Below, one piece after another: positions 8,884 through 18,292 of a DNA stretch of 64,000 nucleotides (positions within the stretch are counted from its first letter, which is position 1; every line of letters begins with the position of its first letter). Both the position numbers and the translations under genes were made by a program. The DNA comes from JAKAGZ01 sp963772675 (GTDB lineage: Bacteria; Bacteroidota; Ignavibacteria; Ignavibacteriales; Ignavibacteriaceae): assembly GCA_963772675.1 (NCBI GenBank), contig CAVYYF010000007.1, positions 248,001 through 312,000 on the forward strand, read 5' to 3'. The notes beneath the pieces are model-generated. The model was given only the letters and a program-made list of their open reading frames with translations. It made no database searches and was not told the origin of the DNA.

Positions 8884-8972
8884 GTCATTCTGAGTACGGC
8901 AACAGCCGGAGAGGAATCTTTAACTCAATATTAAACAAAAGATTTTTTGGTCGGGGACTCCCTCAGAATGAC
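8884..8972. repeat. Palindromic GTCATTCTGAG repeat
   Basis: GTCATTCTGAG at 8884-8894 and its exact complement CTCAGAATGAC at 8962-8972 bound an 89-base element in the lptA-lptB gap. The interior (GAGGAATCTTTAACT, then AAAGATTTTTTGG) resembles dispersed palindromic elements common in Bacteroidota-Chlorobiota intergenic DNA. It may form an mRNA hairpin within the operon. Confidence 0.7.
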
Positions 8973-9020
8973 TAAAAAGTGTTAATATGTAAAATATCTG
9001 CTAATAATAGTCTGCACATT

Positions 9021-10445
9021 TCACTCTAGTTTCCATTTGTTAGATACATTTTTCAGCATACTCTCCTTCCCTGGCCTCTTCCTGAATGCAACATACTTTG
9101 ACAACACAAACGTATCTTCTCTTCCCCTGACAAGCTTTTCGGGATAGAACTCGCTGTTTGGCGAGCCATACATCCTTATCTCTTCAACTTTATTATCTGC
9201 AAAATTTATCACCGCATTTTGCGCGGAGGATTTAGTCAGCCCGTTTGGTCTGCCTTCATCATACTGATAATAAATGCTGAACATATTTCCCCAGATATTT
9301 GTTTTCTGCAAGCGTGAATTTTCAAATGTCATAAAAACACTGTCGCCTGAAGTCTGATCAAACCTGTTGTTATAATCCTCATTCTGTGAAATTATATAAG
9401 CGTTATCATTCACTTTCAAAAAGTGTATCCTGTTATGATCAAGAAAAATAGTTATCGAATCTCCCGTTAACTGGGTATTCTCATACCATAAATACGGGTG
9501 CGCTGTTGAATCAGAAGTTTTATAAGTAATTATCTGTCCCTCTTTTTTGTAATACAAGGTAAGGTTGTTTACTGAAGCAAAATCACCTCTGACTATGCTG
9601 ACCGAATCAGTTGCTTTGAAATAATCGAGAGTGTCGCGAAAAGCCTCCATTACTTTTGATTTTATCAACAGCGAATCTATCTGCATAGCAGAGTCCGGCT
9701 GCTGTCCATTTCCGTTTGATAAGCTATCTACTTTACGGACATATGATGTATCGATCTGCAAAAGCACCGGTTTTTTATTTACAACAGTGTAATGTCTTTC
9801 AGGATAATCTTCGAGGTGTTCGCCAAACATAATAAGGTGATTTTCCCTGTTTACTGCTTTAACATTATGATTTGCAAATGTTACTCTTGTTTTTCGAAAA
9901 TGTTCAAGACTATCCGCAGATATCGAACTTGCTGTATCCACGATATTAACATTGCTTATTGCAATAATTCTATCTTCATCTTTAAAATACGTCAGACTGT
10001 CCGAAGTTAATATTGAAATGGAATCCTGCAGTCTTACGCTATCCCGGAAAAAAGCTATGTGTTCATCAAAAAAATATCTACCGTGTTTCGCAGTTAAAGT
10101 AACTTTCCCGTCCTCAAGTTTTACTGTTGTATCAGATACAGTCTTTTTCTCATCTCCAAAATAATATCCGCTTGCGGTTGTTATAGTCATGCTGTCCTGT
10201 TTAATAACAACATTCCCTATTAGCTCTGCTTCATTTTTAGAAATGTACTGTGTCGCCTGGTTGCAGGTAATCACTACATTTCCCTGTGTTACAACAACAT
10301 TTCCGTAAACTTCACGGATCATTTCGCCGTCAACGGTTTTTCCGACAAGACTATCCCCTTTCACATGAATATAATTGTCCTGGGCAAATAAAGTTATTGA
10401 AGCAGTAAAGAGAATAATTATGATTATGCAAATATTTCTAGTCAT
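9021..10445 (-). CDS. lptA: OstA/LptA-like LPS transport protein
   Basis: 474 residues, longer than E. coli LptA. Signal peptide to about residue 21 (ASITLFAQ). Many short beta repeats follow (VYGNVVVTQGNVVITCNQA, ELIGNVVIKQDSMTITTASG, KVTLTAKHGRYFF), the stacked jelly-roll pattern of OstA/LptA proteins. It lies 3 bases after lptC and upstream of lptB. It would form the periplasmic bridge for LPS. The length suggests an extended bridge or an LptD-like N-terminal domain; no barrel domain is present. Confidence 0.85.
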   Translation of the reverse strand: MTRNICIIIIILFTASITLFAQDNYIHVKGDSLVGKTVDGEMIREVYGNVVVTQGNVVITCNQATQYISKNEAELIGNVVIKQDSMTITTASGYYFGDEKKTVSDTTVKLEDGKVTLTAKHGRYFFDEHIAFFRDSVRLQDSISILTSDSLTYFKDEDRIIAISNVNIVDTASSISADSLEHFRKTRVTFANHNVKAVNRENHLIMFGEHLEDYPERHYTVVNKKPVLLQIDTSYVRKVDSLSNGNGQQPDSAMQIDSLLIKSKVMEAFRDTLDYFKATDSVSIVRGDFASVNNLTLYYKKEGQIITYKTSDSTAHPYLWYENTQLTGDSITIFLDHNRIHFLKVNDNAYIISQNEDYNNRFDQTSGDSVFMTFENSRLQKTNIWGNMFSIYYQYDEGRPNGLTKSSAQNAVINFADNKVEEIRMYGSPNSEFYPEKLVRGREDTFVLSKYVAFRKRPGKESMLKNVSNKWKLE

Positions 10446-10448
10446 AAA

Positions 10449-10988
10449 TTATTTTGTTGAATCGCTCCTGGTAATGTAAGTAATGTTATAAATGACATAA
10501 TTCCGCAAACTTCGGTCTGATTCGAATCCATAGCCCTTAATGTTTTCTTTGGGAGATGTGATCGTTACAAATTTATCACTCACAATTTTTTGATCTTTGT
10601 TTCTGAACATTAATTCTTGAGTTTTCACTACTGTGCCGCTGTCGCTGACTGCTACAACACTGTCTATTGCATAAAGATCCTTTGTAGCATCATCCGCCTT
10701 ACCTCTTTTTGAAGTGATTGTCGAGGTCTTTACCATATTATCATCATAAAAATCAACTTTTAATCCCTGGTCAAAAAGAGTTTCATGCGATTGATCAAAC
10801 ACTCTCAAATGTCCGGTTTGTAAAATTGCTTTTGTCTTTCCGGAATCGCTGAAGACTATTGTTGAGTTCCAGCTTTCCTGCGACGGAAGCTCACCCGCTT
10901 GTAATGACGTATCAATGGTAGGTTTTACATTATCGTTACTGCACCCGGTAATAAACATTATAAAAATCATGAGGAGAAAATATTTCAT
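10449..10988 (-). CDS. lptC: LptC-like lipoprotein
   Basis: 179 residues. Lipobox ITGC puts the modified cysteine at residue 16, whereas E. coli LptC has a membrane helix. The body has the LptC pattern GLKVDFYDDNMVKTSTITSKRGKAD followed by DLYAIDSVVAVSDSGT. It would collect LPS from the inner-membrane transporter and pass it to LptA. It overlaps kdsD by 4 bases and is followed 3 bases later by the OstA-like gene, so position supports the weak sequence call. Confidence 0.88.
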   Translation of the reverse strand: MKYFLLMIFIMFITGCSNDNVKPTIDTSLQAGELPSQESWNSTIVFSDSGKTKAILQTGHLRVFDQSHETLFDQGLKVDFYDDNMVKTSTITSKRGKADDATKDLYAIDSVVAVSDSGTVVKTQELMFRNKDQKIVSDKFVTITSPKENIKGYGFESDRSLRNYVIYNITYITRSDSTK

Positions 10989-11962
10989 CTTTGAGTTAAC
11001 CCAAGATTTATCAGGTCGTGGAGGTGAATTATTCCTACAGGGTTTTTACTTTTATTAACAATTATCAGTGATGTGATCTTGTAATTTTCCATCTGCTGAA
11101 GTGCAAAGGAAGCAAGGTAATCAGGACTCATTACTTTTGGATTTTTAGTCATTATGTCTTTCGCAGTTAGTTCTTTAATGTCCAGCGTTTTCTCAAGTAG
11201 TCTTCTCAGATCACCGTCAGTAACAATTCCAGCAAGTACTCCGTTTGCATCAACAACACAGGTTGCGCCAAGTCTTTTTGAAGTTATCTCGAATATAACA
11301 TCCTTTATCGGGCAGTCTTCTTTAACGACTGGTATCTTTTCACCCTGAGTCATAATCTCCCTTATTTGAAGTGACAATCTTTTGCCGAGACTCCCACCCG
11401 GATGAAGGAACGCAAAATCCTCCGCAGTAAATCCTCTCTTTTTTAATAATGTTACAGAAAGAGCGTCACCGATAACCACTGTAGCTGTAGTTGATGAAGT
11501 TGGAGCAAGGTCGTGCGGACAAGCTTCTTCTTTTACTGCAATGCTGAGAAAGAGATTGCACTCCCGAGCAAGTTTCGAATCTTCTTTTCCACACATAGCA
11601 ATAAGCGAAACATTTAACCTTTTCAACATCGGTAAAAGATTTATAATTTCTTCTGTCTCACCGCTCTTTGAAATTAAAATGACAACATCATCTTTTCTTA
11701 CCATTCCAAGATCGCCGTGCAGGGCATCAGTCGGATGAAGAAATATTGCGGCAGTCCCGGTGGAATTTAGCGTTGCGACTATCTTTCTTGCTACCAGGCC
11801 AGATTTTCCCATCCCGGATAAAACTACTCTACCCTTTGAATGATAAATCAGATCTACTGCTTTCGCAAACTGTTCGTTGATACTTTCAGTCAATCCGGCA
11901 ACGACACCAGCTTCAATATTAATTACTTCTTTGCCGGCTTTTATTATTTCATCAAAGTTCAA
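10985..11962 (-). CDS. kdsD: D-arabinose-5-phosphate isomerase (KdsD/KpsF)
   Basis: 325 residues, standard length. An N-terminal SIS sugar-isomerase domain (about 35-175) holds VVLSGMGKSGLVARKIVATLNSTG and HPTDALHGDLGMV, plus SKSGETEEI. Two CBS domains occupy 205-325 (IMTQGEKIPVV, IMTKNPKVMSP). It converts ribulose 5-phosphate to arabinose 5-phosphate, the first step to Kdo. It overlaps both neighbours by 4 bases, in one operon with kdsA and the lpt genes. Confidence 0.96.
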   Translation of the reverse strand: MNFDEIIKAGKEVINIEAGVVAGLTESINEQFAKAVDLIYHSKGRVVLSGMGKSGLVARKIVATLNSTGTAAIFLHPTDALHGDLGMVRKDDVVILISKSGETEEIINLLPMLKRLNVSLIAMCGKEDSKLARECNLFLSIAVKEEACPHDLAPTSSTTATVVIGDALSVTLLKKRGFTAEDFAFLHPGGSLGKRLSLQIREIMTQGEKIPVVKEDCPIKDVIFEITSKRLGATCVVDANGVLAGIVTDGDLRRLLEKTLDIKELTAKDIMTKNPKVMSPDYLASFALQQMENYKITSLIIVNKSKNPVGIIHLHDLINLGLTQR

Positions 11963-12705
11963 TTTTTACCTCTTTTAAGGAAACTAAATGTGCTTTTTTT
12001 TGCAGGTTTATTCTTTTCGTTTTTAAAATAGCTCATATCTATATCAATTTTTTTTATGTATTTATTATAAGTTATAAATGCCGAGACAAGATCACCATCA
12101 GAATAATTATTTAACTGTTCAAAAAATATTCCCGGGTTAAGAGCAACTTTTGCATTCCTGATATCTTTTACCATCATTAATTGATTGTAAAAATTGCTCA
12201 ATGGAATCAAATGATTAACACCCGTTTCAATATTGTGCAACCAGATTTTTTTATGAACCGGTGCAATAGCAAGAATTAAATTATCCGGAATTATTACAAC
12301 TTCTCTAACTGGTGAATTATCCTTCGGAGCATTCTTACCCGGTACCCAATCTGAATAACTCCAGTTTGATATTTCAGTAAAGTCTTCTTCCGGTTTAACT
12401 GAATTATTTGTTGAAATATCAAATTCGATCTCGTTATCTATCTCTTCATGAATTGCAACGTCTATCTCAGTTTCTTTACAAATAATAGTTCCCGTTGCAA
12501 AAATAGGAGTAGATGGAAAACTCAGGTCAGGTTTTTTACCGGGCTTACCCAAAATCATATTATCACGCGAAAACCTTCCCTGACCGATCACAACCAGCTC
12601 ATTTATTTTATCACGGTATTTTTTATAACCTGGTTTATTTTCCGGCAGCACTTTAAATAACAAATATTTTTCTCTCTCAGTCAGCGCTCTAGGGAACTTA
12701 TCCAT
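11959..12705 (-). CDS. Unknown protein of the Kdo/LPS operon
   Basis: 248 residues, not recognised. It has no signal peptide or membrane helix, so is probably cytosolic. Visible features: a basic N-terminal third (PRALTEREKYLLFKVLPENKPGYKKYRDKI), an acidic middle (EEIDNEIEFDIS, KPEEDF) and a Lys-rich C-terminal tail (FLKRGKN). It sits 4 bases after kdsA and overlaps kdsD by 4 bases, so it is made together with Kdo-synthesis enzymes. A role in envelope assembly or its control is inference from position alone. Confidence 0.75.
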   Translation of the reverse strand: MDKFPRALTEREKYLLFKVLPENKPGYKKYRDKINELVVIGQGRFSRDNMILGKPGKKPDLSFPSTPIFATGTIICKETEIDVAIHEEIDNEIEFDISTNNSVKPEEDFTEISNWSYSDWVPGKNAPKDNSPVREVVIIPDNLILAIAPVHKKIWLHNIETGVNHLIPLSNFYNQLMMVKDIRNAKVALNPGIFFEQLNNYSDGDLVSAFITYNKYIKKIDIDMSYFKNEKNKPAKKSTFSFLKRGKN

Positions 12706-12709
12706 TACA

Positions 12710-13522
12710 CTAATATTTTTTTATCACTCTGTCGATTTCTTTTATTTCAGCCAAAAGACTTTTCAATTCACTCAACTGTAACTGGCTTTCAGCATCACTC
12801 TTTGCCTCTTTAGGATTCGGATGCACTTCCAGGAATAGTGCATCTATTCCTACTGCAGCAGCTGCTCTTGCAAGCGGTTTAATAAATTTAGGCTGACCGC
12901 CACTTTCGTTTCCCCGACTTGGTATTTGTACAGAATGCGTTGCATCCATTACAACAGGGAAACCAAACTCGCGCATTATTATGAATGACCTCATATCAAC
13001 AACGAGGTTATGATAACCGAAAGTCGTTCCGCGTTCAGTGAGAAGGATATTTTTATTTCCTGTCGATAAGACTTTATCGGCTGCGTGTTTCATATCCTCC
13101 GGTGCGAGGAACTGTCCTTTTTTAATATTAACAACCTTCCCGGTTTTCCCGGCTGCCAAAAGTAATTCGGTTTGCCTGCAAAGGAATGCCGGTATCTGAA
13201 GAACGTCAGCTACCTTTGATGCTTTATCAACTTCTTCAGAAGTGTGAACATCAGTAAGCACAGGAATATTTAATTTTTCTTTTACTTTGGAAAGAATTCC
13301 CAGCGCTTCATCATCACCGATACCTGTAAAAGTGTTGCCGCTTGTCCTGTTAGCTTTTTTGTAACTGGATTTAAAGATAAAAGGGATGCTGAGTTCTTTT
13401 GTAATCTTTTTAATTTCTTCAGCAGTTTCTAGAATCATCTTTTCATTTTCAACCACACACGGCCCGGCAATCAGCACAAAAGGCTTATTGTTGCCAATCT
13501 CTATTTCATTTATTTTAACCAT
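12710..13522 (-). CDS. kdsA: 3-deoxy-8-phosphooctulonate synthase (KdsA)
   Basis: 270 residues. Family motifs: LIAGPCVVENEKM, FKSSYKKANRTS, PVLTDVHTSEE, DVLQIPAFLCRQTELL, ERGTTFGYHNLVVDMRS, DATHSVQIPSRGNESGG. It condenses arabinose 5-phosphate with phosphoenolpyruvate to make Kdo 8-phosphate. It is the first gene of the minus-strand operon; the promoter should lie in 13523-13790, an AT-rich gap with no other recognisable feature. Confidence 0.97.
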   Translation of the reverse strand: MVKINEIEIGNNKPFVLIAGPCVVENEKMILETAEEIKKITKELSIPFIFKSSYKKANRTSGNTFTGIGDDEALGILSKVKEKLNIPVLTDVHTSEEVDKASKVADVLQIPAFLCRQTELLLAAGKTGKVVNIKKGQFLAPEDMKHAADKVLSTGNKNILLTERGTTFGYHNLVVDMRSFIIMREFGFPVVMDATHSVQIPSRGNESGGQPKFIKPLARAAAAVGIDALFLEVHPNPKEAKSDAESQLQLSELKSLLAEIKEIDRVIKKY

Positions 13523-13790
13523 TAAGTAATTTTATCCCAAATAAAGTACGTTTTAAAAATTAAGATATTTCTTTAATTTGAACGAGTTCAATGCCAAAAT
13601 AATTGATAAATGGTTTAATAGCTTCTGGCCTAAAACATTATATTAATAAGGTTATTAAACTTAATTCAATTATTTTAACTATAAAGGTGCAATAAATATA
13701 AAGAAATCGTAATATTTATTGAACTTTATTTTATCTTTGAATCAAAGTTAGCCTAAATTCACTAAAATTAACTAAAATCGTGATGGAACT

Positions 13791-16289
13791 ATGAAAAAGA
13801 TTAGTTTATTTTTGACCCCTGCTTTCCTTTCTTTCCTCTTACTTTTGTCATTTACTTCAATTTATGCTCAGCCTTTGCAATGTAAAAACTCAGCAGAAAT
13901 TAAGTTAGCGCTCGATAAATTAAACGTGCTGGGCAGCGTTCTTTATGTGGCTGCTCACCCGGATGATGAGAACAGTGCGTTCCTTTCTTATTGTTCTTAC
14001 GGAAGACATTTCAGAACAGCGTATTTATCTTTAACTCGCGGAGATGGCGGACAAAACCTTATCGGACCTGAACAATCAGGAGCATTAAGTGTTATAAGAA
14101 CTCACGAACTTCTCGCATCAAGAAAAATTGACGGAGCGGAACAATATTTCTCAAGAGCAATTGATTTCGGCTATTCAAAAAATGCTGAAGAAACATTTAA
14201 TATCTGGGGTAAGCAAAATATTCTTTCTGATGTCGTATGGATGGTCAGAAAATACAGACCCGATGTAATTGTATTGAGATTTCCCGGCGATGGCTCGGGC
14301 GGTCACGGAAATCATACTGCTTCTTCACTTCTTGCACAGGAAGCCTTTAAAATTTCAAATGACCCGAATGTTTTTCCTGAGCAATTAAAATATGTAAAAC
14401 CATGGCAGCCTAAAAGAATTTTCTGGAATGCCTGGACGTGGCGAAATGCAAAAATTCCTGAAAACTCAGTCAAAATTAATGTTGGCGAATATAATCCCTT
14501 GCTTGGAGAATCTTATACCGAAATTGCCGCTGAAAGCAGAAGCATGAACAAAAGCCAGGGTGAAGGAAGCTCCGCACGAAGAGGAAACATTATTAATTAT
14601 TTCAAATTGCTTAACGGAGAACCTGCAAAGAATGATATAATGGAAGGTGTGAACGATACGTGGTCGAGAGTTCCCGGAGGTGAAAAGGTAAGCGCTCTGT
14701 TGAAAAAAGCCGACGAAGAATTCAAACCGGAAAAGCCATATGAAATAATTCCTACTTTACTCAAAGCATATTCCGAAATGGAAAAGATAAAAGATGATTA
14801 CTGGGTTCCGTTAAAAGAAAAAAAATTGCTTGAAGTTATAAGATCAGCAGCTGGAATATGGATAGAAGCTATCTCACCTGATTATTCTTCCTATCCCGGT
14901 GGCAAAGTTGACATTCGGGCAGGGATAGTAAATCGTTCAAACTATCCTTTCAAATTGAAGAGCCTAAAGTTTCAGTATGGCGAGAATAAAAATTTAGATC
15001 AGCCATTAAAAGATGAAGATTTTCAAACTGTAAAAACTGAAATTACTCTTCCAAAAGATATTGCTTACACGCAACCTTACTGGTTAAGAAAACCTCACGA
15101 ACTTGGTTCTTACGAAGTTGATGATCAGCAAATGATTGGAAAACCTGTGCAGGCTCCCCCCATTAATGTTTCATTCACTTTGGCAGCCGGGAATGTAGAA
15201 TTCAATTTAACCACCCCGGTTTTCTATAGATGGACCGATCCTGTTTCGGGAGAAAATTACAGGCCGTTTGAAATCAGGCCGCCGGTTTCTATAAATCTTG
15301 ATAACTCGGTTTATGTTTTCCCGAATGATAATGAAAAAACAGTCAGAGTAACATTAAAAAGTAATGCTGATAATCTTTCAGGGAAATTGAAACTCAATGC
15401 ACCTTCAGGTTGGAATATCGAGCCAAAAGAAGTGTCATTCAATTTAAAAAATAAATATGACGAAACTGAATTTACATTTAAAGTAAAACCACCGGCTAAT
15501 AGTTCTGAAGTAGAGATCACTGCTTCAGCAGAAACAAATTTTGGAAATTCAGACAGGGGTATTCAAACAATAAATTATTCACATTTCCCGATACAAACAA
15601 TATTCCCCAAAGCCGATGCAAAACTTCTAAGGCTTGATATTAAAAAAGTAGTTTCAAATATCGGCTACATAATGGGTGCCGGCGACGTTATTCCGGACGA
15701 GCTTAAAGAATTGGGTTACAATGTTCATTTGCTTTCAGATGAAGATCTTGAAAATAGTGATCTTTCAAAATACGATGCGATCGTTGCCGGCATAAGGGCT
15801 TACAACACACGCAAAAGTCTTGCAGTTGCTCAGCCAAGACTAATGGAATATGTAAAGAACGGCGGAACTTATATTGTTCAATACAATAACAGCTTTAACC
15901 TTGTAACTGATAACATCGGACCCTACCCGATTCAACTTTCTCACGACAGGGTTACTGTTGAACAAGCGCCTGTTACATTTTTAGCTAAAGATAATCCTGT
16001 ATTAAATTTTCCGAACAAGATTACTGAAAAAGATTTTGACAACTGGATACAGGAACGAGGTTTATATTTTGCAAACCAATGGGATCCGAAATATCAAGCA
16101 GTTATTTCCTGCCACGATCCGGGAGAAACTCCGAAGGAAGGCGGCTTCCTTTACGCAAAGTATGGCAACGGTGTTTTTATTTATTCGGCTTATGACTGGT
16201 TCAGAGAACTTCCGGCAGGTGTAATGGGTTCCTTCAGAATTTTTGCAAATATGCTTTCCGCAGGTAAAGCGCAAAAACAGGTAAACTAG
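13791..16289 (+). CDS. Secreted PIG-L family deacetylase with C-terminal amidotransferase-like domain
   Basis: 832 residues with a signal peptide (about 1-26). The N-terminal PIG-L domain (about 40-250) has the zinc motif VAAHPDDENSAF and the distal GHGNHTASS. A middle region (about 350-600) is beta-rich, like Ig or NEW3 domains. The C terminus (about 620-825) has VPDELKELGYNVHLLSDEDL and YDAIVAGIRAYNTR, resembling class I glutamine-amidotransferase/ThuA folds. It probably deacetylates an N-acetylated sugar or glycoconjugate in the periplasm. It is followed at once by a small membrane protein and a sodium:solute symporter, suggesting that the product is imported. Confidence 0.88.
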   Translation: MKKISLFLTPAFLSFLLLLSFTSIYAQPLQCKNSAEIKLALDKLNVLGSVLYVAAHPDDENSAFLSYCSYGRHFRTAYLSLTRGDGGQNLIGPEQSGALSVIRTHELLASRKIDGAEQYFSRAIDFGYSKNAEETFNIWGKQNILSDVVWMVRKYRPDVIVLRFPGDGSGGHGNHTASSLLAQEAFKISNDPNVFPEQLKYVKPWQPKRIFWNAWTWRNAKIPENSVKINVGEYNPLLGESYTEIAAESRSMNKSQGEGSSARRGNIINYFKLLNGEPAKNDIMEGVNDTWSRVPGGEKVSALLKKADEEFKPEKPYEIIPTLLKAYSEMEKIKDDYWVPLKEKKLLEVIRSAAGIWIEAISPDYSSYPGGKVDIRAGIVNRSNYPFKLKSLKFQYGENKNLDQPLKDEDFQTVKTEITLPKDIAYTQPYWLRKPHELGSYEVDDQQMIGKPVQAPPINVSFTLAAGNVEFNLTTPVFYRWTDPVSGENYRPFEIRPPVSINLDNSVYVFPNDNEKTVRVTLKSNADNLSGKLKLNAPSGWNIEPKEVSFNLKNKYDETEFTFKVKPPANSSEVEITASAETNFGNSDRGIQTINYSHFPIQTIFPKADAKLLRLDIKKVVSNIGYIMGAGDVIPDELKELGYNVHLLSDEDLENSDLSKYDAIVAGIRAYNTRKSLAVAQPRLMEYVKNGGTYIVQYNNSFNLVTDNIGPYPIQLSHDRVTVEQAPVTFLAKDNPVLNFPNKITEKDFDNWIQERGLYFANQWDPKYQAVISCHDPGETPKEGGFLYAKYGNGVFIYSAYDWFRELPAGVMGSFRIFANMLSAGKAQKQVN

Positions 16290-16290
16290 T

Positions 16291-16431
16291 ATGAACGACG
16301 ATCCGAAAAATAAACCAAAAGATGAAAGCCCCCCGTTATTTAAAACGTGGAGGGCATGGTACATTTTGGTAATTGGTAATCTTATCGTCCTGATAGCACT
16401 TTTTTATTTATTTACAAAAATTTTTGAATGA
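16291..16431 (+). CDS. 46-aa single-pass membrane protein, symporter companion
   Basis: Short gene read directly: MNDDPKNKPKDESPPLFK, then TWRAWYILVIGNLIVLIALFY-like helix, ending FTKIFE. A charged cytosolic N terminus and one hydrophobic helix of about 20 residues are clear. It starts one base after the deacetylase stop codon and its stop overlaps the symporter ATG (ATGA at 16428-16431), so coding pressure and coupling are strong. It could be a small accessory subunit of the SSS transporter, like small partners of other secondary transporters; that role is inferred. Confidence 0.8.
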   Translation: MNDDPKNKPKDESPPLFKTWRAWYILVIGNLIVLIALFYLFTKIFE

Positions 16432-18128
16432 ATATAATTGACTGGATAGTCCTTGTTGGCTCGCTGTCATCCATAGCTATTTACGGTATGTGGAAAGGCC
16501 GGGGCAGCAAGGATATGAAAGGCTACCTGCTTTCAGACAACGATATGAAATGGCACACAGTTGCCTTTTCAATAATGGCTACACAGGCAAGTGCGATAAC
16601 TTTTCTTTCAACGCCGGGTCAAGCCTATATTGACGGAATGCGGTTCGTTCAGTTTTACCTGGGATTACCAATCGCTATGGTAGTTCTTTCAGTCACCGCA
16701 GTTCCGCTATATTATAAATTAAAAGTCTATACTGCTTACGAATATCTCGAAAGTCATTTCGATTTAAAGACAAGAGCACTTGCCGCATTTTTATTTTTAA
16801 TACAACGCGGACTTGCTGCAGGGTTAACTATTTATGCGCCTTCAATAATTTTATCAGTGCTGTTAGGATGGAATGTTTACTGGACAAACCTATTTATCGG
16901 AGGAGTAGTAATAATTTACACAACCACAGGAGGTTCGCGCGCAGTGGGCTGGACGCAATTTCAGCAAATGTTAATTATTATGCTGGGTATGTTCGGCGCG
17001 TTCTTTATGATAATTCATTTATTACCCGATCACGTATCTTTTTTGGATTCTGTAAAAGTTGCCGGCAAGTTAGGCAAATTGAACGCAATTGATTTTTCTT
17101 TCAATCTTGATAATAAGTATAGTATCTGGTCCGGAATTATCGGCGGATTCTTTTTGCAATTGTCATACTTCGGAACTGATCAGTCCCAGGTGCAAAGATA
17201 CTTAACAGGAGAGAGTGTTAAACAAAGCAGGCTTGGTTTGTTATTCAACGGAATTGTTAAAGTACCAATGCAATTTGGAATTCTTTTCATAGGTGCGATG
17301 CTTTTTGTTTTTTACCAGTTTGTCGCTCCCCCACTCTTTTTCAATCCGGTTGAAACTCAAAAAGTAAAGACAAGCGTTCACGCTGAACAGTACAATAACC
17401 TGGAAAATCAGTTTCATCAATTGTTCGTTGAAAAAAAGGATAAACTGAACAGCCTGGTCAGGGCAATGGATTCGAAAGATGAAACCGAGGTTGCTTCGCT
17501 TCAAAAGGATATAAATTCCACAAATGATAAAATAAAACATCTCAGAACTGAAGCCGCAGATGTCATTGCAAAAAATGATCCGCTTGCAGATACAAACGAT
17601 ACAAACTATATCTTTCTGAGTTTTGTATTGAAATACCTTCCTGCCGGGTTAATCGGATTGGTGCTGGCTGCAATATTTGCAGCATCTATGTCGTCCACTG
17701 CATCAGAAATAAACTCACTTGCTTCGACTACAATTGTAGATGTATATAAACGTATGATAAAAAAAGATGCGAGTGACAGACATTATCTGATTGCTTCAAA
17801 ACTTGCTACAGTCTTATGGGGATTGTTTGCAATTGCTTTTGCAGCGTTTGTGAGTCAGCTCGGAACACTTATAGAAGCAGTAAATATTTTAGGTTCACTT
17901 TTCTACGGAACAATACTCGGGATTTTCCTGCTTGCATTTTATTTCAAAAAAGTAAATGCTACTCCCGCTTTTCTTGCAGCTATTGTTGCGGAGATCGTCG
18001 TCATTGGCTGTTTCTTTTTTACAGACATTTCATTCCTCTGGTATAATCTTATTGGGTGCTTGCTGGTAATATTATTAGCACATTTCATTCAAACGTTCAG
18101 GAAAACAAGGTTTTATAAAAATTCTTAA
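16428..18128 (+). CDS. Sodium:solute symporter (SSS) family transporter
   Basis: 566 residues with about 13 hydrophobic segments. Family marks: DMKGYLLSDNDMKW at the N terminus, TAYEYLESHFDLKTRALAA, GGSRAVGWTQFQQ and FAASMSSTASEINSLAST. An unusual hydrophilic stretch of about 80 residues (roughly 310-385: NNLENQFHQLFVEKKDKL and EVASLQKDINSTNDKIKH) interrupts the membrane domain and looks coiled-coil. The substrate is unknown; coupling to the PIG-L deacetylase gene suggests a sugar or amino sugar. Confidence 0.9.
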   Translation: MNIIDWIVLVGSLSSIAIYGMWKGRGSKDMKGYLLSDNDMKWHTVAFSIMATQASAITFLSTPGQAYIDGMRFVQFYLGLPIAMVVLSVTAVPLYYKLKVYTAYEYLESHFDLKTRALAAFLFLIQRGLAAGLTIYAPSIILSVLLGWNVYWTNLFIGGVVIIYTTTGGSRAVGWTQFQQMLIIMLGMFGAFFMIIHLLPDHVSFLDSVKVAGKLGKLNAIDFSFNLDNKYSIWSGIIGGFFLQLSYFGTDQSQVQRYLTGESVKQSRLGLLFNGIVKVPMQFGILFIGAMLFVFYQFVAPPLFFNPVETQKVKTSVHAEQYNNLENQFHQLFVEKKDKLNSLVRAMDSKDETEVASLQKDINSTNDKIKHLRTEAADVIAKNDPLADTNDTNYIFLSFVLKYLPAGLIGLVLAAIFAASMSSTASEINSLASTTIVDVYKRMIKKDASDRHYLIASKLATVLWGLFAIAFAAFVSQLGTLIEAVNILGSLFYGTILGIFLLAFYFKKVNATPAFLAAIVAEIVVIGCFFFTDISFLWYNLIGCLLVILLAHFIQTFRKTRFYKNS

Positions 18129-18292
18129 AGCAAAAAATAATTACTTAAATGCCAACACATATTTTCCAAAGTATTTTTAGATAGAATGGATTTTAAATAA
18201 AAAAATTGTAAGTTACAAAAGGGGTTATCGGATAATTCTCATCCCTTTATAACTCATTAACATTTTTGCATTAACTACACAAGGGAGGCAAA

